Origin: Coriobacteriaceae bacterium AF08-21
GTDB taxonomy: Bacteria > Actinomycetota > Coriobacteriia > Coriobacteriales > Coriobacteriaceae
DNA: 64,000 nt
Direction of reading: 5' to 3'
NCBI GenBank assembly: GCA_027687465.1
Contig: JAQCQR010000009.1
Span: 33,289 to 97,288, forward strand
Positions 55,647-64,000 of the stretch are shown piece by piece; within the stretch, counting starts at the first letter, position 1, and every line of letters starts with the position of its first letter. The translations under genes were made by a program, and so were the position numbers. The notes under the pieces were generated by a model, which worked only from the letters and a program-made list of their open reading frames with translations, was not told where the DNA came from and did not search any database.

Positions 55647-56857
55647 TGGGTATCGCCGACCACGTCAAGAACGGAATATCGCGCCGCGGCTTTGTGCTCG
55701 GAGGGGCTGCCGCGGGCGCTGCCACAGTGCTTGCCGGATGCTCGAAAAAAACGGGCACCAGCGATGATGCCGCCGGCGAGCCGCAGGTTATCAAGGACGA
55801 TTCCAAAATCATCTCGATTACGGATGAGTACGAGGCAGTCGACATCGATCTTGAGCCGGCGGCGTCGTGGACGCTGCCTCTGGGTACGCTGCTGTACTAC
55901 TGCGACGGCGATTACGCCGCGGCGATGATGGCGCCTGCTTCTGCCCTGCATGCCAATACGCTTGGTGTGCTCAACCTGGGCGATGGTTCGCTTACCACAT
56001 TAATCGAGGATCCTATCGAGGGCACGGGATATGCATTTTACGATGTCCGTGCCGGCGATGGCGTGTTTGCGTGGGTCGAGATGAACTTTGCCAATTCATC
56101 GTGGAAACTCTACGCTCAAAATCTGTCGGGCGCTTCGCTCTCTGGCGACGTGGTTGAGCTCGATCGGGGTGGCAAGGACTATGATCCGCCACTGTTTACG
56201 GCGTTCGGGTCATCAGTCATCTGGTATAAAATGCCTTCGGCAGGCGGCAATAAAACGAGTAGTGATTCGTTTTGCTATCGTCGCTCGCTTGATGAATCCA
56301 AGGCCGAGACAATTTGGAAATCGACGGGCCGCTTTGCATCGGCCCCGCGTGCGAGCGACGGCATTTTGACCATCTCGCCGCGTGTCCGCAACGACGAAGG
56401 CGTCTACTACGGCATAACGGCAATCGATCTGACCGACGGCAACAACACCAAACGTGCCCAGCTAGTTCTTCCCTCGTCAGTCTCGCCTTTCGAGGCCGTA
56501 TATATGGGCGATACCTTCGTGTTTTCTATCGAGGCGACCTATAGTGGCGTGGGCAGCTTGGGCAATATGGGCACGTATATCGGTAATGAGGGAGGGCCGT
56601 ACCTCTTCCTGTCACGCGAGCCGCTCGCATGTGCGGCTGGCAAGAAGAATAAATACCTTGTTAAGGTGCAGGCATCGCATTTCCTGATCGACACCTCTGC
56701 CAAGACCTATGGCTCGCTGCTGTCGCCCGACCGTGCTTTGGAGTATGGCGATTATCCAGCTACGGCGGGAAAATCGGACTCATTCCTTACGTACGCCACG
56801 GTGCGCAACAGCCAGGGTATACCAGAGACGGTCACGGCCCGCCTATTCTCTCTTTAA
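55646..56857 (+). CDS. Tat-exported lipoprotein, unknown function
   Basis: The 403-residue protein has a twin-arginine signal (SRRGFVLGGAAAGAATVLAGC) with a lipobox LAGC at about 28-31, so it is folded before export and lipid-anchored outside. The rest is beta-rich with many Asp-Gly turns and repeated aromatic segments (YAFYDVRAGDGVFAWVEM), and could be a beta-propeller. No cofactor motif is seen. It is coupled to the TSCPD gene. Confidence 0.75.
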   Translation: MGIADHVKNGISRRGFVLGGAAAGAATVLAGCSKKTGTSDDAAGEPQVIKDDSKIISITDEYEAVDIDLEPAASWTLPLGTLLYYCDGDYAAAMMAPASALHANTLGVLNLGDGSLTTLIEDPIEGTGYAFYDVRAGDGVFAWVEMNFANSSWKLYAQNLSGASLSGDVVELDRGGKDYDPPLFTAFGSSVIWYKMPSAGGNKTSSDSFCYRRSLDESKAETIWKSTGRFASAPRASDGILTISPRVRNDEGVYYGITAIDLTDGNNTKRAQLVLPSSVSPFEAVYMGDTFVFSIEATYSGVGSLGNMGTYIGNEGGPYLFLSREPLACAAGKKNKYLVKVQASHFLIDTSAKTYGSLLSPDRALEYGDYPATAGKSDSFLTYATVRNSQGIPETVTARLFSL

Positions 56858-57010
56858 GCTTAGAGGGGTTAAAAAGGCGCCAACAGGGGAATAAACGCGT
56901 TGTAATTGTGAGTACCGCCCGCCGAGCTGCCGCGTCATAGCGGCATCCGGCGGGCTCAGGTGCGTTAAAATGGGCTTGTTCTTAGCTAATTGAGACAGGG
57001 GGGCCGTGTT

Positions 57011-57733
57011 ATGGCTTCAGATGCAAAAAAGATTCTGCTGGTCGAGGATGAGAAGGCAATCCGTGACGCCGTCGCTGCCTATCTCGAGCGCGAAGGCTAC
57101 TGGGTTGTGGGCGTGGGCGACGGCCAGTCCGCTATCGAGGAGTTCGAGAAGCACCAGTTCGACCTGGTTGTGCTCGACCTCATGCTCCCCAAGATTCCCG
57201 GCGAGCGCGTTTGCCGCACCATTCGCGACACCTCGGATGTCCCCATCATTATGCTGACGGCCAAGGGCGAGATCGAGGACCGTATTATCGGTCTTGAGCT
57301 CGGCGCCGACGACTATCTGATTAAGCCGTTCTCGCCGCGCGAGCTCGTCGCCCGTGTTCGCGCTCTGTTCCGCCGTGCCCATCAGGCCGACGAGCCCGCC
57401 GTCGAGGTGCTCGACTTCGGCGATCTGGTCATCGATATCTCGGGCCACAAGATCTTGGTCGAGGGCAAGGAAGTCGATCTGACGGCTTCCGAGTTTAAGC
57501 TGCTCACCACGCTTGCCCGCCATCCCGGCCGTGTGTATAACCGCATGGAGCTGGTCGAGAAAGTGCTCGGGTATGACTTTGAGGGTTACGAGCGCACCAT
57601 CGACAGCCACGTGAAGAACCTTCGCGCCAAGCTGGGCGATGATCCCAAGAAGCCCAAGTGGCTCTACACCGTCCATGGTGTCGGCTATCGCTTCGAGGCT
57701 CCGGCCAAGACCGATAAGTCGGACGAGAAATAG
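57011..57733 (+). CDS. OmpR-family response regulator
   Basis: From the ATG at 57011 the product is 240 residues. The receiver domain has the acidic pair in LVEDEKA, the phospho-acceptor Asp56 in VVLDLMLP, MLTAKGE and KPF. The winged-helix domain has LTASEFKLLTTLARHPGRVYNR and the VHGVGYRF ending. It pairs with the histidine kinase 11 bp downstream. It may control envelope functions, but no target is indicated here. Confidence 0.93.
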   Translation: MASDAKKILLVEDEKAIRDAVAAYLEREGYWVVGVGDGQSAIEEFEKHQFDLVVLDLMLPKIPGERVCRTIRDTSDVPIIMLTAKGEIEDRIIGLELGADDYLIKPFSPRELVARVRALFRRAHQADEPAVEVLDFGDLVIDISGHKILVEGKEVDLTASEFKLLTTLARHPGRVYNRMELVEKVLGYDFEGYERTIDSHVKNLRAKLGDDPKKPKWLYTVHGVGYRFEAPAKTDKSDEK

Positions 57734-57744
57734 GGAAATCACAT

Positions 57745-59310
57745 ATGACACCTGCGCGCTTTGAAATCGGACAAAAGCACAAGCAGGAGAGCGAGGCGGG
57801 TTCCAAGGCTAGTTGGAACACGCCTCGTTCCGATTCACGGCCAACGATGAGCTATCCCTCGCGCATGGCACTTGCTTTTGCTCTGACATCGCTCATGACG
57901 GTATTGGTGCTGGTGGGTGTTGTCTCCGTTGTGTGGGGCACGGTCTTTTCGGATTACACACGCTCCAATATCGTAGAAATCGCAAATTCCGCTGCCGAGA
58001 AGTTGGCAACCTCATATGAGGAAAACGGCTCTTGGACCGCGGGGGAACTGCGCACGGTTGCAACGTCGAGTTTGGTTTCCGACGATCTGGGTATGCAGGT
58101 CGTCAATAAAAAGGGCGTGATCGTTTATGACGATTCCTGGCCCTCGGCAAGCGCCACCGCCGATGTACGCGAAAACCAGGCTACGACCGACGAAACGAGC
58201 GGCAAGAGGGCATCGCATAGCCCGGTCTCGTCTGCTCCAACCGACTCCGATAGCGTTGCTAACGTCGAGATTGTAACGTCTTCCGGCGAGCATGTCGGAC
58301 AGGTAAAGCTGTGGGCCATCGGCTCCGACGCTCTGCTCACCAAGGCGGACACTGCGTTTAGGGAGAAGACCTTTAACGCCATGGCCCTTGCCGCGGTTGT
58401 GGCCGTCTGCATCTCGGTCGTTATCGGAGCGCTCATGTCGCGCATGCTCACCAAGCCGATTCATCGTATTACCAGCACCGCCAAGCAGATTCGCGATGGA
58501 GACCTGTCCGCTCGTACGGGCTTGCGCGGCGATGATGAGATCGATCAGCTGGGAGAGACCTTCGACGAGATGGCCACCTCGCTCGAAAAGGATATGAAGC
58601 ACGAGAAGCGCCTGACCTCTGATGTTGCCCACGAGCTGCGTACGCCGCTCATGGCCATGCTTGCAACGGTCGAGGCCATGCAGGACGGCGTGTATCCCAC
58701 CGACGACGAGCATCTGGAGACGGTCGCTTCCGAGACGCGTCGTCTGGCCCGTCTGGTTCAGCAGATGCTCGACCTGTCGCGCATGGAAAACAGTACCGCG
58801 CCGCTCAATCTGGAGCCGGTGGATATGGTGCCGTTTGTGCGTTCGATTGTGAATGGCCAGGAGCGCCTGTTTGCCGACCGTGACCTGCGTTTGCGCTTTG
58901 CAGATGAGACGCAGGGCCACGATGACGTGGTCGAGGCAGATCCCGACATGATCACGCAATGCGTCATCAACCTCTTGAGTAACGCCATGCGCTATACCCC
59001 CGAGGGGGGTTGGGTCGTGGTGTCGGTGCTCAGCGACCGCAAGCACGTCGATATCGCGGTTTCGGATACGGGCATCGGTATCGCCAAGGATGATTTGTCG
59101 CGCATCTTCGGTCGTTTTTGGCGTGCCGACGCCAGTCGCGCCCGCGAGGCTGGTGGCCTGGGCGTGGGCCTCGCCGTGACCAAGCAGATTGTCGAGCGTC
59201 ATCACGGCTACATATCCGTGGAGTCGGAGCTTGGAAAGGGTACGACTTTTACGATTCATCTGCCTCGCGAGCACACGGCGGACGCGGCATCTACTACAAT
59301 GGAGCACTAG
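57745..59310 (+). CDS. Sensor histidine kinase
   Basis: The 521-residue protein has two membrane helices (about 40-66 and 212-232), an extracytoplasmic sensor of about 140 residues, and a HAMP region. A HisKA domain holds His296 in SDVAHELRTPL. The ATPase domain shows NLLSNAMRYTPEGG (N box), VSDTGIGIAKDDLSRIFGRF and GLGVGLAVTKQI. It pairs with the response regulator immediately upstream. The ligand is unknown. Confidence 0.93.
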   Translation: MTPARFEIGQKHKQESEAGSKASWNTPRSDSRPTMSYPSRMALAFALTSLMTVLVLVGVVSVVWGTVFSDYTRSNIVEIANSAAEKLATSYEENGSWTAGELRTVATSSLVSDDLGMQVVNKKGVIVYDDSWPSASATADVRENQATTDETSGKRASHSPVSSAPTDSDSVANVEIVTSSGEHVGQVKLWAIGSDALLTKADTAFREKTFNAMALAAVVAVCISVVIGALMSRMLTKPIHRITSTAKQIRDGDLSARTGLRGDDEIDQLGETFDEMATSLEKDMKHEKRLTSDVAHELRTPLMAMLATVEAMQDGVYPTDDEHLETVASETRRLARLVQQMLDLSRMENSTAPLNLEPVDMVPFVRSIVNGQERLFADRDLRLRFADETQGHDDVVEADPDMITQCVINLLSNAMRYTPEGGWVVVSVLSDRKHVDIAVSDTGIGIAKDDLSRIFGRFWRADASRAREAGGLGVGLAVTKQIVERHHGYISVESELGKGTTFTIHLPREHTADAASTTMEH

Positions 59311-59419
59311 CTTTTCGCTATTCGGTGAAGGAGGGGTTTCGTCCCTGCCGCTCCGAGTTTGCGAAAACGTGCGGGGAAGAACCCGCATTACTGTCGTATT
59401 TTGGTAAGGAGTGACTCAC

Positions 59420-60307
59420 GTGACAACGATGGAGCGTCGTCCGGATTCCCGTGGCAAGGTTCGTGATATCTATGATGCCGGTGAAAACCTGCTGATGGTC
59501 GCCACCGACCGCATTTCTGCGTTCGACTTCATTCTTCCCGACGAGATTCCGTTTAAGGGAGAGGTGCTCAACCGCATCTCGGCATTCTGGTTCGATAAGT
59601 TTGCCGACATCGTTCCCAACCATCTCGTCTCCATCGATCCGGCGGATTTCCCCGAGGAGTTTGCTGAGTATCGTGACTACCTCGCTGGCCGCGCCATGCT
59701 GGTTAAGAAGGCCCAGACGATTCCCATCGAGTGCATCGTCCGCGGCTATCTGACCGGTTCGGGCAAGAAGACCTACGACGAGAACGGCACCGTCTGCGGC
59801 ATCCAGCTGCCTGAGGGCCTGACCGAGGCTTCCAAGCTTCCTGAGCCGCTGTTCACGCCGTCCACGAAGGCCGAGATCGGTGACCACGACGAGAACATCT
59901 CGTTCGAGCGTTGCTGCGAGATCGTGGGCGAGGACATCGCCACGCAGATTCGCGACCTTTCCCTCAAGATCTACAAGGCCGCTGCCGAGTACGCCGCGAC
60001 CCGTGGCATCATCATTGCCGACACCAAGTTCGAGTTTGGTGTCATCGATGGCAAGGTCACACTGATCGACGAGTGCCTCACGCCCGACTCCAGCCGTTTC
60101 TGGCCTGCTGCCAGCTACGAGGAGGGCAAGATCCAGCCTAGCTACGACAAGCAATTCGTCCGCAATTGGCTCAAAGCCAACTGGGATATGACGGGGGAGA
60201 CCCCGCACCTGCCCGCCGAGGTCATCGATGGCACGTCCGAGCGCTATCGCGAGGCCTTCCAGATCATCACGGGCGCCCAGTTCACAAGCATGAAGGAGAA
60301 CGCATAA
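59420..60307 (+). CDS. purC: SAICAR synthetase
   Basis: I use the GTG at 59420, eight bases after AAGGAG, giving 295 residues; the GTG at 59411 is inside that site. GKVRDIYD near residue 11, VRGYLTGSGKKTY near 112 and IADTKFEFGVIDGKVTLIDE near 200 are the family motifs. It makes SAICAR from CAIR and aspartate in purine synthesis. It is close to the next small membrane gene and may be cotranscribed. Confidence 0.96.
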   Translation: MTTMERRPDSRGKVRDIYDAGENLLMVATDRISAFDFILPDEIPFKGEVLNRISAFWFDKFADIVPNHLVSIDPADFPEEFAEYRDYLAGRAMLVKKAQTIPIECIVRGYLTGSGKKTYDENGTVCGIQLPEGLTEASKLPEPLFTPSTKAEIGDHDENISFERCCEIVGEDIATQIRDLSLKIYKAAAEYAATRGIIIADTKFEFGVIDGKVTLIDECLTPDSSRFWPAASYEEGKIQPSYDKQFVRNWLKANWDMTGETPHLPAEVIDGTSERYREAFQIITGAQFTSMKENA

Positions 60308-60883
60308 GTGAGTACCCGTAGCGCCACGAACAAGCGCACGCAATCCCACGAAGTTACCGGGGTTGCGCGCAAGTCTGCCGCATCTGCTAAGCCCGCCCGC
60401 CAAGCAGCGAGCTCCGTTCGCGTCGTGCCGGCTTCGTCTAAGGCACGCCGCAAAGAGCTCGAGAAGGGCGAGAACCTCGAGGGCCTCTCTAAAGAGGAGA
60501 AGCGCGCCCGCAAGGCTAAGCAGCGCGCCAAGGAGGACCGCATCTATACGGTGTCGAATATCCTCCTCAAGCAGGACGAGGACTACACCAAGCGCCGTCG
60601 CATCTGGTGGATTGTGCTCGCCATTGGCATGGTGCTCGTCGTGGCAATTGGGGCCTCGCTGTACTTCGCTCCCGCTGGCATGGTGTCCAGCCCTGTCCAG
60701 ATGGTCGGCATCGTTTTGTCCTATGTCATCATTTTGGGTGACTTTATCTACGACTTCGTTCGTATTCGTCCCCTGCGCAACATGTACCGCGCGCAGGCCG
60801 AGGGCATGTCCGAGAACAAGCTCAACGCCCTTATCGAGCGCTCGGCTGCCGAGGAGGACAAGAAGGACTCCAAGAAGAAGTAG
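60308..60883 (+). CDS. Small membrane protein with basic N-terminus
   Basis: The 191-residue product starts at a GTG directly after the purC stop. Residues 1-90 are Lys/Arg/Ala-rich and probably disordered or helical (KARRKELEKGENLEGLSKEE). Two membrane helices follow (IWWIVLAIGMVLVVAIGASL and MVGIVLSYVIILGDFIY), then a charged tail. The family is not recognised. Direct adjacency to purC suggests one transcript ending at the terminator at 60914. Confidence 0.72.
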   Translation: MSTRSATNKRTQSHEVTGVARKSAASAKPARQAASSVRVVPASSKARRKELEKGENLEGLSKEEKRARKAKQRAKEDRIYTVSNILLKQDEDYTKRRRIWWIVLAIGMVLVVAIGASLYFAPAGMVSSPVQMVGIVLSYVIILGDFIYDFVRIRPLRNMYRAQAEGMSENKLNALIERSAAEEDKKDSKKK

Positions 60884-60913
60884 CGTTTGCATTCATACTT
60901 ATCGCTAAGATAT

Positions 60914-60945
60914 AAGGCGCGTCGTTTTTGCGGCGCGCCTTTTTA
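60914..60945 (+). terminator. Terminator after the purC operon
   Basis: AAGGCGCG pairs with CGCGCCTT around a short loop and is followed by TTTTA. Confidence 0.8.
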
Positions 60946-60972
60946 CTGTTCTATAGATAGATGGAGTGGCAC

Positions 60973-62253
60973 ATGATTCGAGCTGCCCTGACGGTCGAAG
61001 AGGCTCTGGAGGGCATGAAGGCCCTGGAGCCCAAGATTAAAAACTACGCGCGCCTGGTCGTCCGCAAGGGAGTAAACGTCAAACCCGGTCAGGAGGTCGT
61101 CGTTCAGTCTCCGGTCGAGTGCGCGCCTTTTGCCCGCGTGGTGGTCGCGGAGGCTTATGCCGCCGGCGCTGGTCACGTGACGGTCATCTGGGCCGATGAT
61201 GCCGTGACGAGGCTCACGTACGAGCATGTCGATAAAAGCTATTTTGAGCAGACGCCCGAGTGGAAGCGCCTGCAGCTGGATTCCCTGGCCCAGGACGGTG
61301 CCTGCTTTATCTTTATTGAGGGTGCGGATCCTGCAGCCCTCAAGGGCATCGATCCAGCCAAGCCGGCCGCGGCATCCAAGGCGAGGAATACGCAGTGCAA
61401 AGTTTTCCGCCGTGGACTGGATTACAACATCAATCCGTGGTGCATCGCCGGCGCTCCGGTCGTGGCTTGGGCACGCGAGGTGTTCCCGGGAGACGCCGAT
61501 GAGGTTGCAATCTATAAGCTGTGGAATGCGATTCTGCACACCGCTCGCGCCGATGGCCAGGACCCGGAGAGCGACTGGGAGCTTCATGACGCGGCGTTCG
61601 AAAAGAACTTGCGCTTCCTGAACGACAATCGTTTTGACCGGCTGCATTACACCGCGGCAAATGGAACCGATCTGACGATTGGCATGACGAAGGGTCACGA
61701 GTGGGCCGGCGGCAAGGGTAAGACGCCCGATGGACATCCCTTCTTCCCCAACATCCCCACCGAGGAGGTCTTCACCTCGCCTGATCGCATGCGCGCTGAC
61801 GGAATCGTCTACTCGGCCATGCCGCTCATCCACCACGGTAACAAGGTCGACGATTTTTGGATTAAGTTCGAGGGCGGCCGTGTGGTGGACTACGACGCCC
61901 GCGTGGGCAAGGCGACGCTTGCGAGCATCATTGACACCGACGAAGGTGCCGCTCATCTGGGCGAGGTCGCGCTCATTTCCAAGAACACGCCGATCCGCGA
62001 AAGTAGCGTTCTGTTCTACGATACGCTCTATGACGAGAACGCCAGCTGCCACCTTGCGCTGGGTGTCGGCTTCCCCGAGTGCATCGAGGGCGGGTATGAC
62101 ATGTCCAAGGAGGAGCTCCTGGAGCATGGCGTTAACGTATCGAGCACGCATGTCGACTTTATGATCGGCACGGACGACATCGATATTACGGGCATTACGC
62201 CTGATGGACGTGAAGTTGTGATTTTCCAGAACGGCCAATGGAGTTGGGAATAG
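60973..62253 (+). CDS. M29-family aminopeptidase (AmpS-like)
   Basis: The likely start at 60973 gives 426 residues; an ATG at 60961 would add four. The M29 pattern includes VVRKGVNVKPGQEVVVQSPVE early, GKGKTPDGHPFFPNIPTEEVFTSP near 255 with the metal-binding Glu, and SSVLFYDTLYDENASCHLALGVG near 340, where a His ligand follows. STHVDFMIGTDDIDITG near 395 supplies the last His and Asp ligands. It is a cytoplasmic metallo-aminopeptidase that trims peptides. It ends 28 bp before tRNA-Lys. Confidence 0.9.
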   Translation: MIRAALTVEEALEGMKALEPKIKNYARLVVRKGVNVKPGQEVVVQSPVECAPFARVVVAEAYAAGAGHVTVIWADDAVTRLTYEHVDKSYFEQTPEWKRLQLDSLAQDGACFIFIEGADPAALKGIDPAKPAAASKARNTQCKVFRRGLDYNINPWCIAGAPVVAWAREVFPGDADEVAIYKLWNAILHTARADGQDPESDWELHDAAFEKNLRFLNDNRFDRLHYTAANGTDLTIGMTKGHEWAGGKGKTPDGHPFFPNIPTEEVFTSPDRMRADGIVYSAMPLIHHGNKVDDFWIKFEGGRVVDYDARVGKATLASIIDTDEGAAHLGEVALISKNTPIRESSVLFYDTLYDENASCHLALGVGFPECIEGGYDMSKEELLEHGVNVSSTHVDFMIGTDDIDITGITPDGREVVIFQNGQWSWE

Positions 62254-62281
62254 TCCCAGACCGTGGTACAATGCCACCCGC

Positions 62282-62354
62282 GGGCCGTTAGCTCAGCTGG
62301 CAGAGCAGGGGACTTTTAATCCCAAGGTCCAGGGTTCGAACCCCTGACGGCCCA
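62282..62354 (+). tRNA. tRNA-Lys (anticodon TTT)
   Basis: The 73 nt gene has acceptor GGGCCGT pairing with ACGGCCC, anticodon loop CTTTTAA, and T arm GGGTTCGAACCC. It is followed by CCC, so CCA is not encoded here. A copy of its last 19 bases downstream (62518-62536) is followed by A, giving CCA. Candidate -10 box TACAAT lies near 62267. Confidence 0.95.
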
Positions 62355-62369
62355 CCCAAAGATTGTTGG

Positions 62370-62400
62370 GACGGTCAACTTCGGTTGGCCGTCTTTTTTT
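62370..62400 (+). terminator. Terminator of tRNA-Lys
   Basis: GACGGTCAAC pairs with GTTGGCCGTC (one wobble) around a TTCG tetraloop and is followed by TTTTTTT. It lies inside the 56 bp direct repeat. Confidence 0.9.
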
Positions 62401-62427
62401 GTCGCCCTTTCATGGGTTCGAACCCGT
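62372..62427 (+). repeat. 56 bp direct repeat, left copy
   Basis: This segment is identical to 63657-63712 over all 56 bases. It spans the tRNA-Lys terminator and ends in GGGTTCGAACCCGT, a T-arm-like palindrome. The repeat pair brackets a 1.23 kb segment that carries the traX-like gene. Confidence 0.93.
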
Positions 62428-62536
62428 CGGTGCGCGGAGCTGAGTAAACGCGTGAGCGTTTGCCAGCGCAGCGCGCAAGGCGCGAAAGTGCCGCAGCGGC
62501 CGCCTGCGGAGCAGGCTGAACCCCTGACGGCCCACC
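62428..62536 (+). repeat. Mini-hairpin cassette ending in a tRNA-Lys 3' copy
   Basis: A run of small hairpins (AAACGCGTGAGCGTTT, GCGCGCAAGGCGCG, GCCTGCGGAGCAGGC) ends in an exact copy (62518-62536) of the last 19 bases of tRNA-Lys plus CCA. The order and several motifs (GGTGCG, TAAACGCG, CCGCAGC) match the cassette behind tRNA-Gly. No protein is encoded. Confidence 0.8.
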
Positions 62537-62553
62537 ATAGAAAAGAAAAAGAA

Positions 62554-63351
62554 ATGAAAACAGATAGATACGGAATTAGCGGCAGCACATTAAAGATAAT
62601 AGCGGCCATCTCGATGGTTCTCGATCATGTAAGCGGGATCGTCCTGACCAATGGAATCATGACTCACGCATCGTACAATCAGATATCAGACGAACAGTGG
62701 GCGATTCTAAGCGAGGCTTCGGATGTGCTTCATGTTCTTGGCAGAATTGCATTTCCCTTATTTTGCTTTTTGATAGTTGAGGGATTTTTGCATACTCATG
62801 ACATAAAGAAGTACCTGCGAAATATGCTTGTCTTCGCAATCATTGCGGAGCCCATATACGATTTCGTTCAAACCGGGCAGCTATTTGACCTTCGGCAACA
62901 GAATGTTATGTATGAGCTCCTGCTTTCCTTGGTCTTTTTGATTATTCTGGAAAAGATACAAAGTCTTTCAAAATGGAAGAGGCACATTGCAGAAATTGCT
63001 CTGATTGTTTTGACAGCACTGGCAGCTGAATACACTAAGCTGGATGGCGGTGCGTATGGCATTCTGCTTGTGGCTGCATTCTATTTATTCCACGACAGCG
63101 AAGCTAAGATGTTCTTTGCTGCAGTATGTGCAGTGCTCCTTTCGTCATGCCATATAATTGGCGGCGGATTTGAGTTCACTACAGCTAATTTTTTTAATCC
63201 TGATGTTGCTGCCGCGATAATTTCGTTGTTGCTTATCAATCTTTATAATGGCAAGCGAGGGCTGAAGCTGAAATATTTCTTCTACATTTTCTATCCGGCA
63301 CATCTTGCTCTGCTTTATGGTGTCTCGCTTATTGTTTTGAACTGTCTTTAA
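62554..63351 (+). CDS. TraX-family membrane protein
   Basis: From the ATG at 62554 the product has 265 residues with about seven to eight membrane helices. The start GISGSTLKIIAAISMVLDH and the segment VLGRIAFPLFCFLIVEGFLHT are typical of TraX (PF05857), a family related to acyltransferases and named from F-pilin acetylation; chromosomal members are of unknown role. The gene is clearly more AT-rich than its surroundings and starts 17 bp after the copied tRNA 3' end, inside a segment bracketed by 56 bp direct repeats. It is probably acquired. No strong ribosome-binding site is seen (AAAAGAAAAAG). Confidence 0.85.
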   Translation: MKTDRYGISGSTLKIIAAISMVLDHVSGIVLTNGIMTHASYNQISDEQWAILSEASDVLHVLGRIAFPLFCFLIVEGFLHTHDIKKYLRNMLVFAIIAEPIYDFVQTGQLFDLRQQNVMYELLLSLVFLIILEKIQSLSKWKRHIAEIALIVLTALAAEYTKLDGGAYGILLVAAFYLFHDSEAKMFFAAVCAVLLSSCHIIGGGFEFTTANFFNPDVAAAIISLLLINLYNGKRGLKLKYFFYIFYPAHLALLYGVSLIVLNCL

Positions 63352-63379
63352 AAACTCTCAAACAAGTCTCTGAAAGCAG

Positions 63380-63652
63380 AAACAAATTGACCCTAAGACT
63401 GCTTGTGAATTTCCGGAAGACCTGAGAGATGCGAGGATAGACAACGAGGGCTGCAGAAAGATGCTTCTCAGTTCTCTGGCGGATCGCATGAATCTGTATG
63501 AGGATCACTTCCACACACTCATTGATAACAGTGATAAACACGGCAGATCCTCAAAACATGAGACTGCGAAGGTCGAAAGATGCTTCGAAAGCCTGAATGG
63601 CAGCGAGAAAACGAGTTCGGAAGCACCCTCTGGATGCTCCAGCATAGAATAG
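63380..63652 (+). pseudogene. Possible gene remnant
   Basis: An open frame from about 63380 to 63652 has no good start. From the ATG at 63461 it would make 63 residues (MLLSSLADRMNLYEDHFHTL at the start). Its composition is protein-like but matches nothing I recognise. It lies in the AT-richer island between traX and the right 56 bp repeat, so it may be the decayed end of a gene carried with the island. Confidence 0.35.
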
Positions 63653-63656
63653 AAAG

Positions 63657-63712
63657 CGGTCAACTTCGGTTGGCCGTCTTTTTTTGTCGCCCTTTCATGG
63701 GTTCGAACCCGT
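63657..63712 (+). repeat. 56 bp direct repeat, right copy
   Basis: Identical to 62372-62427. It includes the same terminator hairpin and T-arm-like end and marks the right edge of the tRNA-Lys island. Confidence 0.93.
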
Positions 63713-64000
63713 ATCTATCTATATATAAGAACGCTTGGCGAACAAAACCCGCCTTTTACCGATGGGAAACAAATAGCTGATGCCTTTGGAGTAAAGTAAC
63801 GCTCCAGAGATGACCGATGTCTCAATACTCATAAAACAGCTGGTCATCGCCAATATCAGAAGCCAATGCTTCAGTTTTAACCCCAGTGATGCAACTGAGG
63901 GACCTATACAATTGTGAACAAAATATGGAGTGCGCGATTCCCGCCCCCGGGGGCCCTCCGGTCTGGCAATATATCTCCTTGCCGCGCGGCCCGGTCGAAC
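63713..64000. other. Right end of window, no supported gene
   Basis: The first 190 bases are AT-rich. On the minus strand an open, hydrophobic frame of about 58 codons (stop at 63719) includes KGISYLFPIG, but it lacks a convincing start and could be a membrane-protein remnant. The last 70 bases are very GC-rich with a CCCCCGGGGG palindrome; nothing recognisable can be assigned. Confidence 0.4.

Noticed and set aside
63580..63780. 66-codon plus-strand frame at the right 56 bp repeat
   Set aside because: It reads through the terminator and T-arm-like repeat, overlaps another frame, and lacks a ribosome-binding site.

Overview
The window looks like the replication-origin region of a high-GC actinomycete of class Coriobacteriia, most probably Collinsella or a close relative. 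This is inferred from gene order, codon and GC style, paired WYL regulators, LPXTG pilins and the gene set, not from a database match. The origin lies near 30.8-31.0 kb. To its left almost everything is on the minus strand: GHKL ATPase, dnaA, dnaN, recF, a dciA-like gene, gyrB, gyrA, tRNA-Ile/Ala, typA, then rpsF-ssb-rpsR-rplI, dnaB and purA. To its right most genes are on the plus strand: rpmH-rnpA-yidD-yidC-jag, rsmG, three parS sites, parA, parB. Genes therefore run mostly away from the origin.

Left arm (1-30 kb): purine and replication genes and the S6-SSB-S18-L9 operon; two tRNA-Ser genes; a 1.27 kb unit in which a PD-(D/E)XK nuclease-like gene is bracketed by two inverted copies of an 82-83 bp palindrome-bearing repeat; a TRIC-type membrane protein; a secreted bactofilin-like protein; a three-gene pilus operon without its own sortase; typA and three small genes; tRNA-Ile/Ala/Ile; a 187 bp near-palindrome; gyrA, with Phe at the quinolone-resistance Ser position; gyrB.

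Origin and right arm (30-50 kb): DnaA-box-like TTTTCAACA motifs occur on both sides of dnaA, and an unusual GHKL ATPase/winged-helix gene sits between the origin and dnaA. After parAB come rlmN, ddl, an exonuclease-DinG helicase, two overlapping WYL regulators, a very large M28-like membrane protein that has lost most metal ligands, and a thioester-domain LPXTG surface protein.

Far right (50-64 kb): tRNA-Gly followed by repeats that copy its 3' end, purB, a solute-binding protein/diguanylate cyclase pair, a TSCPD protein and Tat lipoprotein, a two-component system, purC, an M29 aminopeptidase, and tRNA-Lys. The tRNA-Lys locus carries a small AT-richer island: a copy of the tRNA 3' end, a traX-like gene and debris, bracketed by a 56 bp perfect direct repeat. 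The tRNA-Gly and tRNA-Lys loci share one layout (terminator, T-arm-like sequence, mini-hairpins, copy of the tRNA 3' end). With the nuclease unit, these are the strongest candidates for undescribed mobile or repeat systems here.
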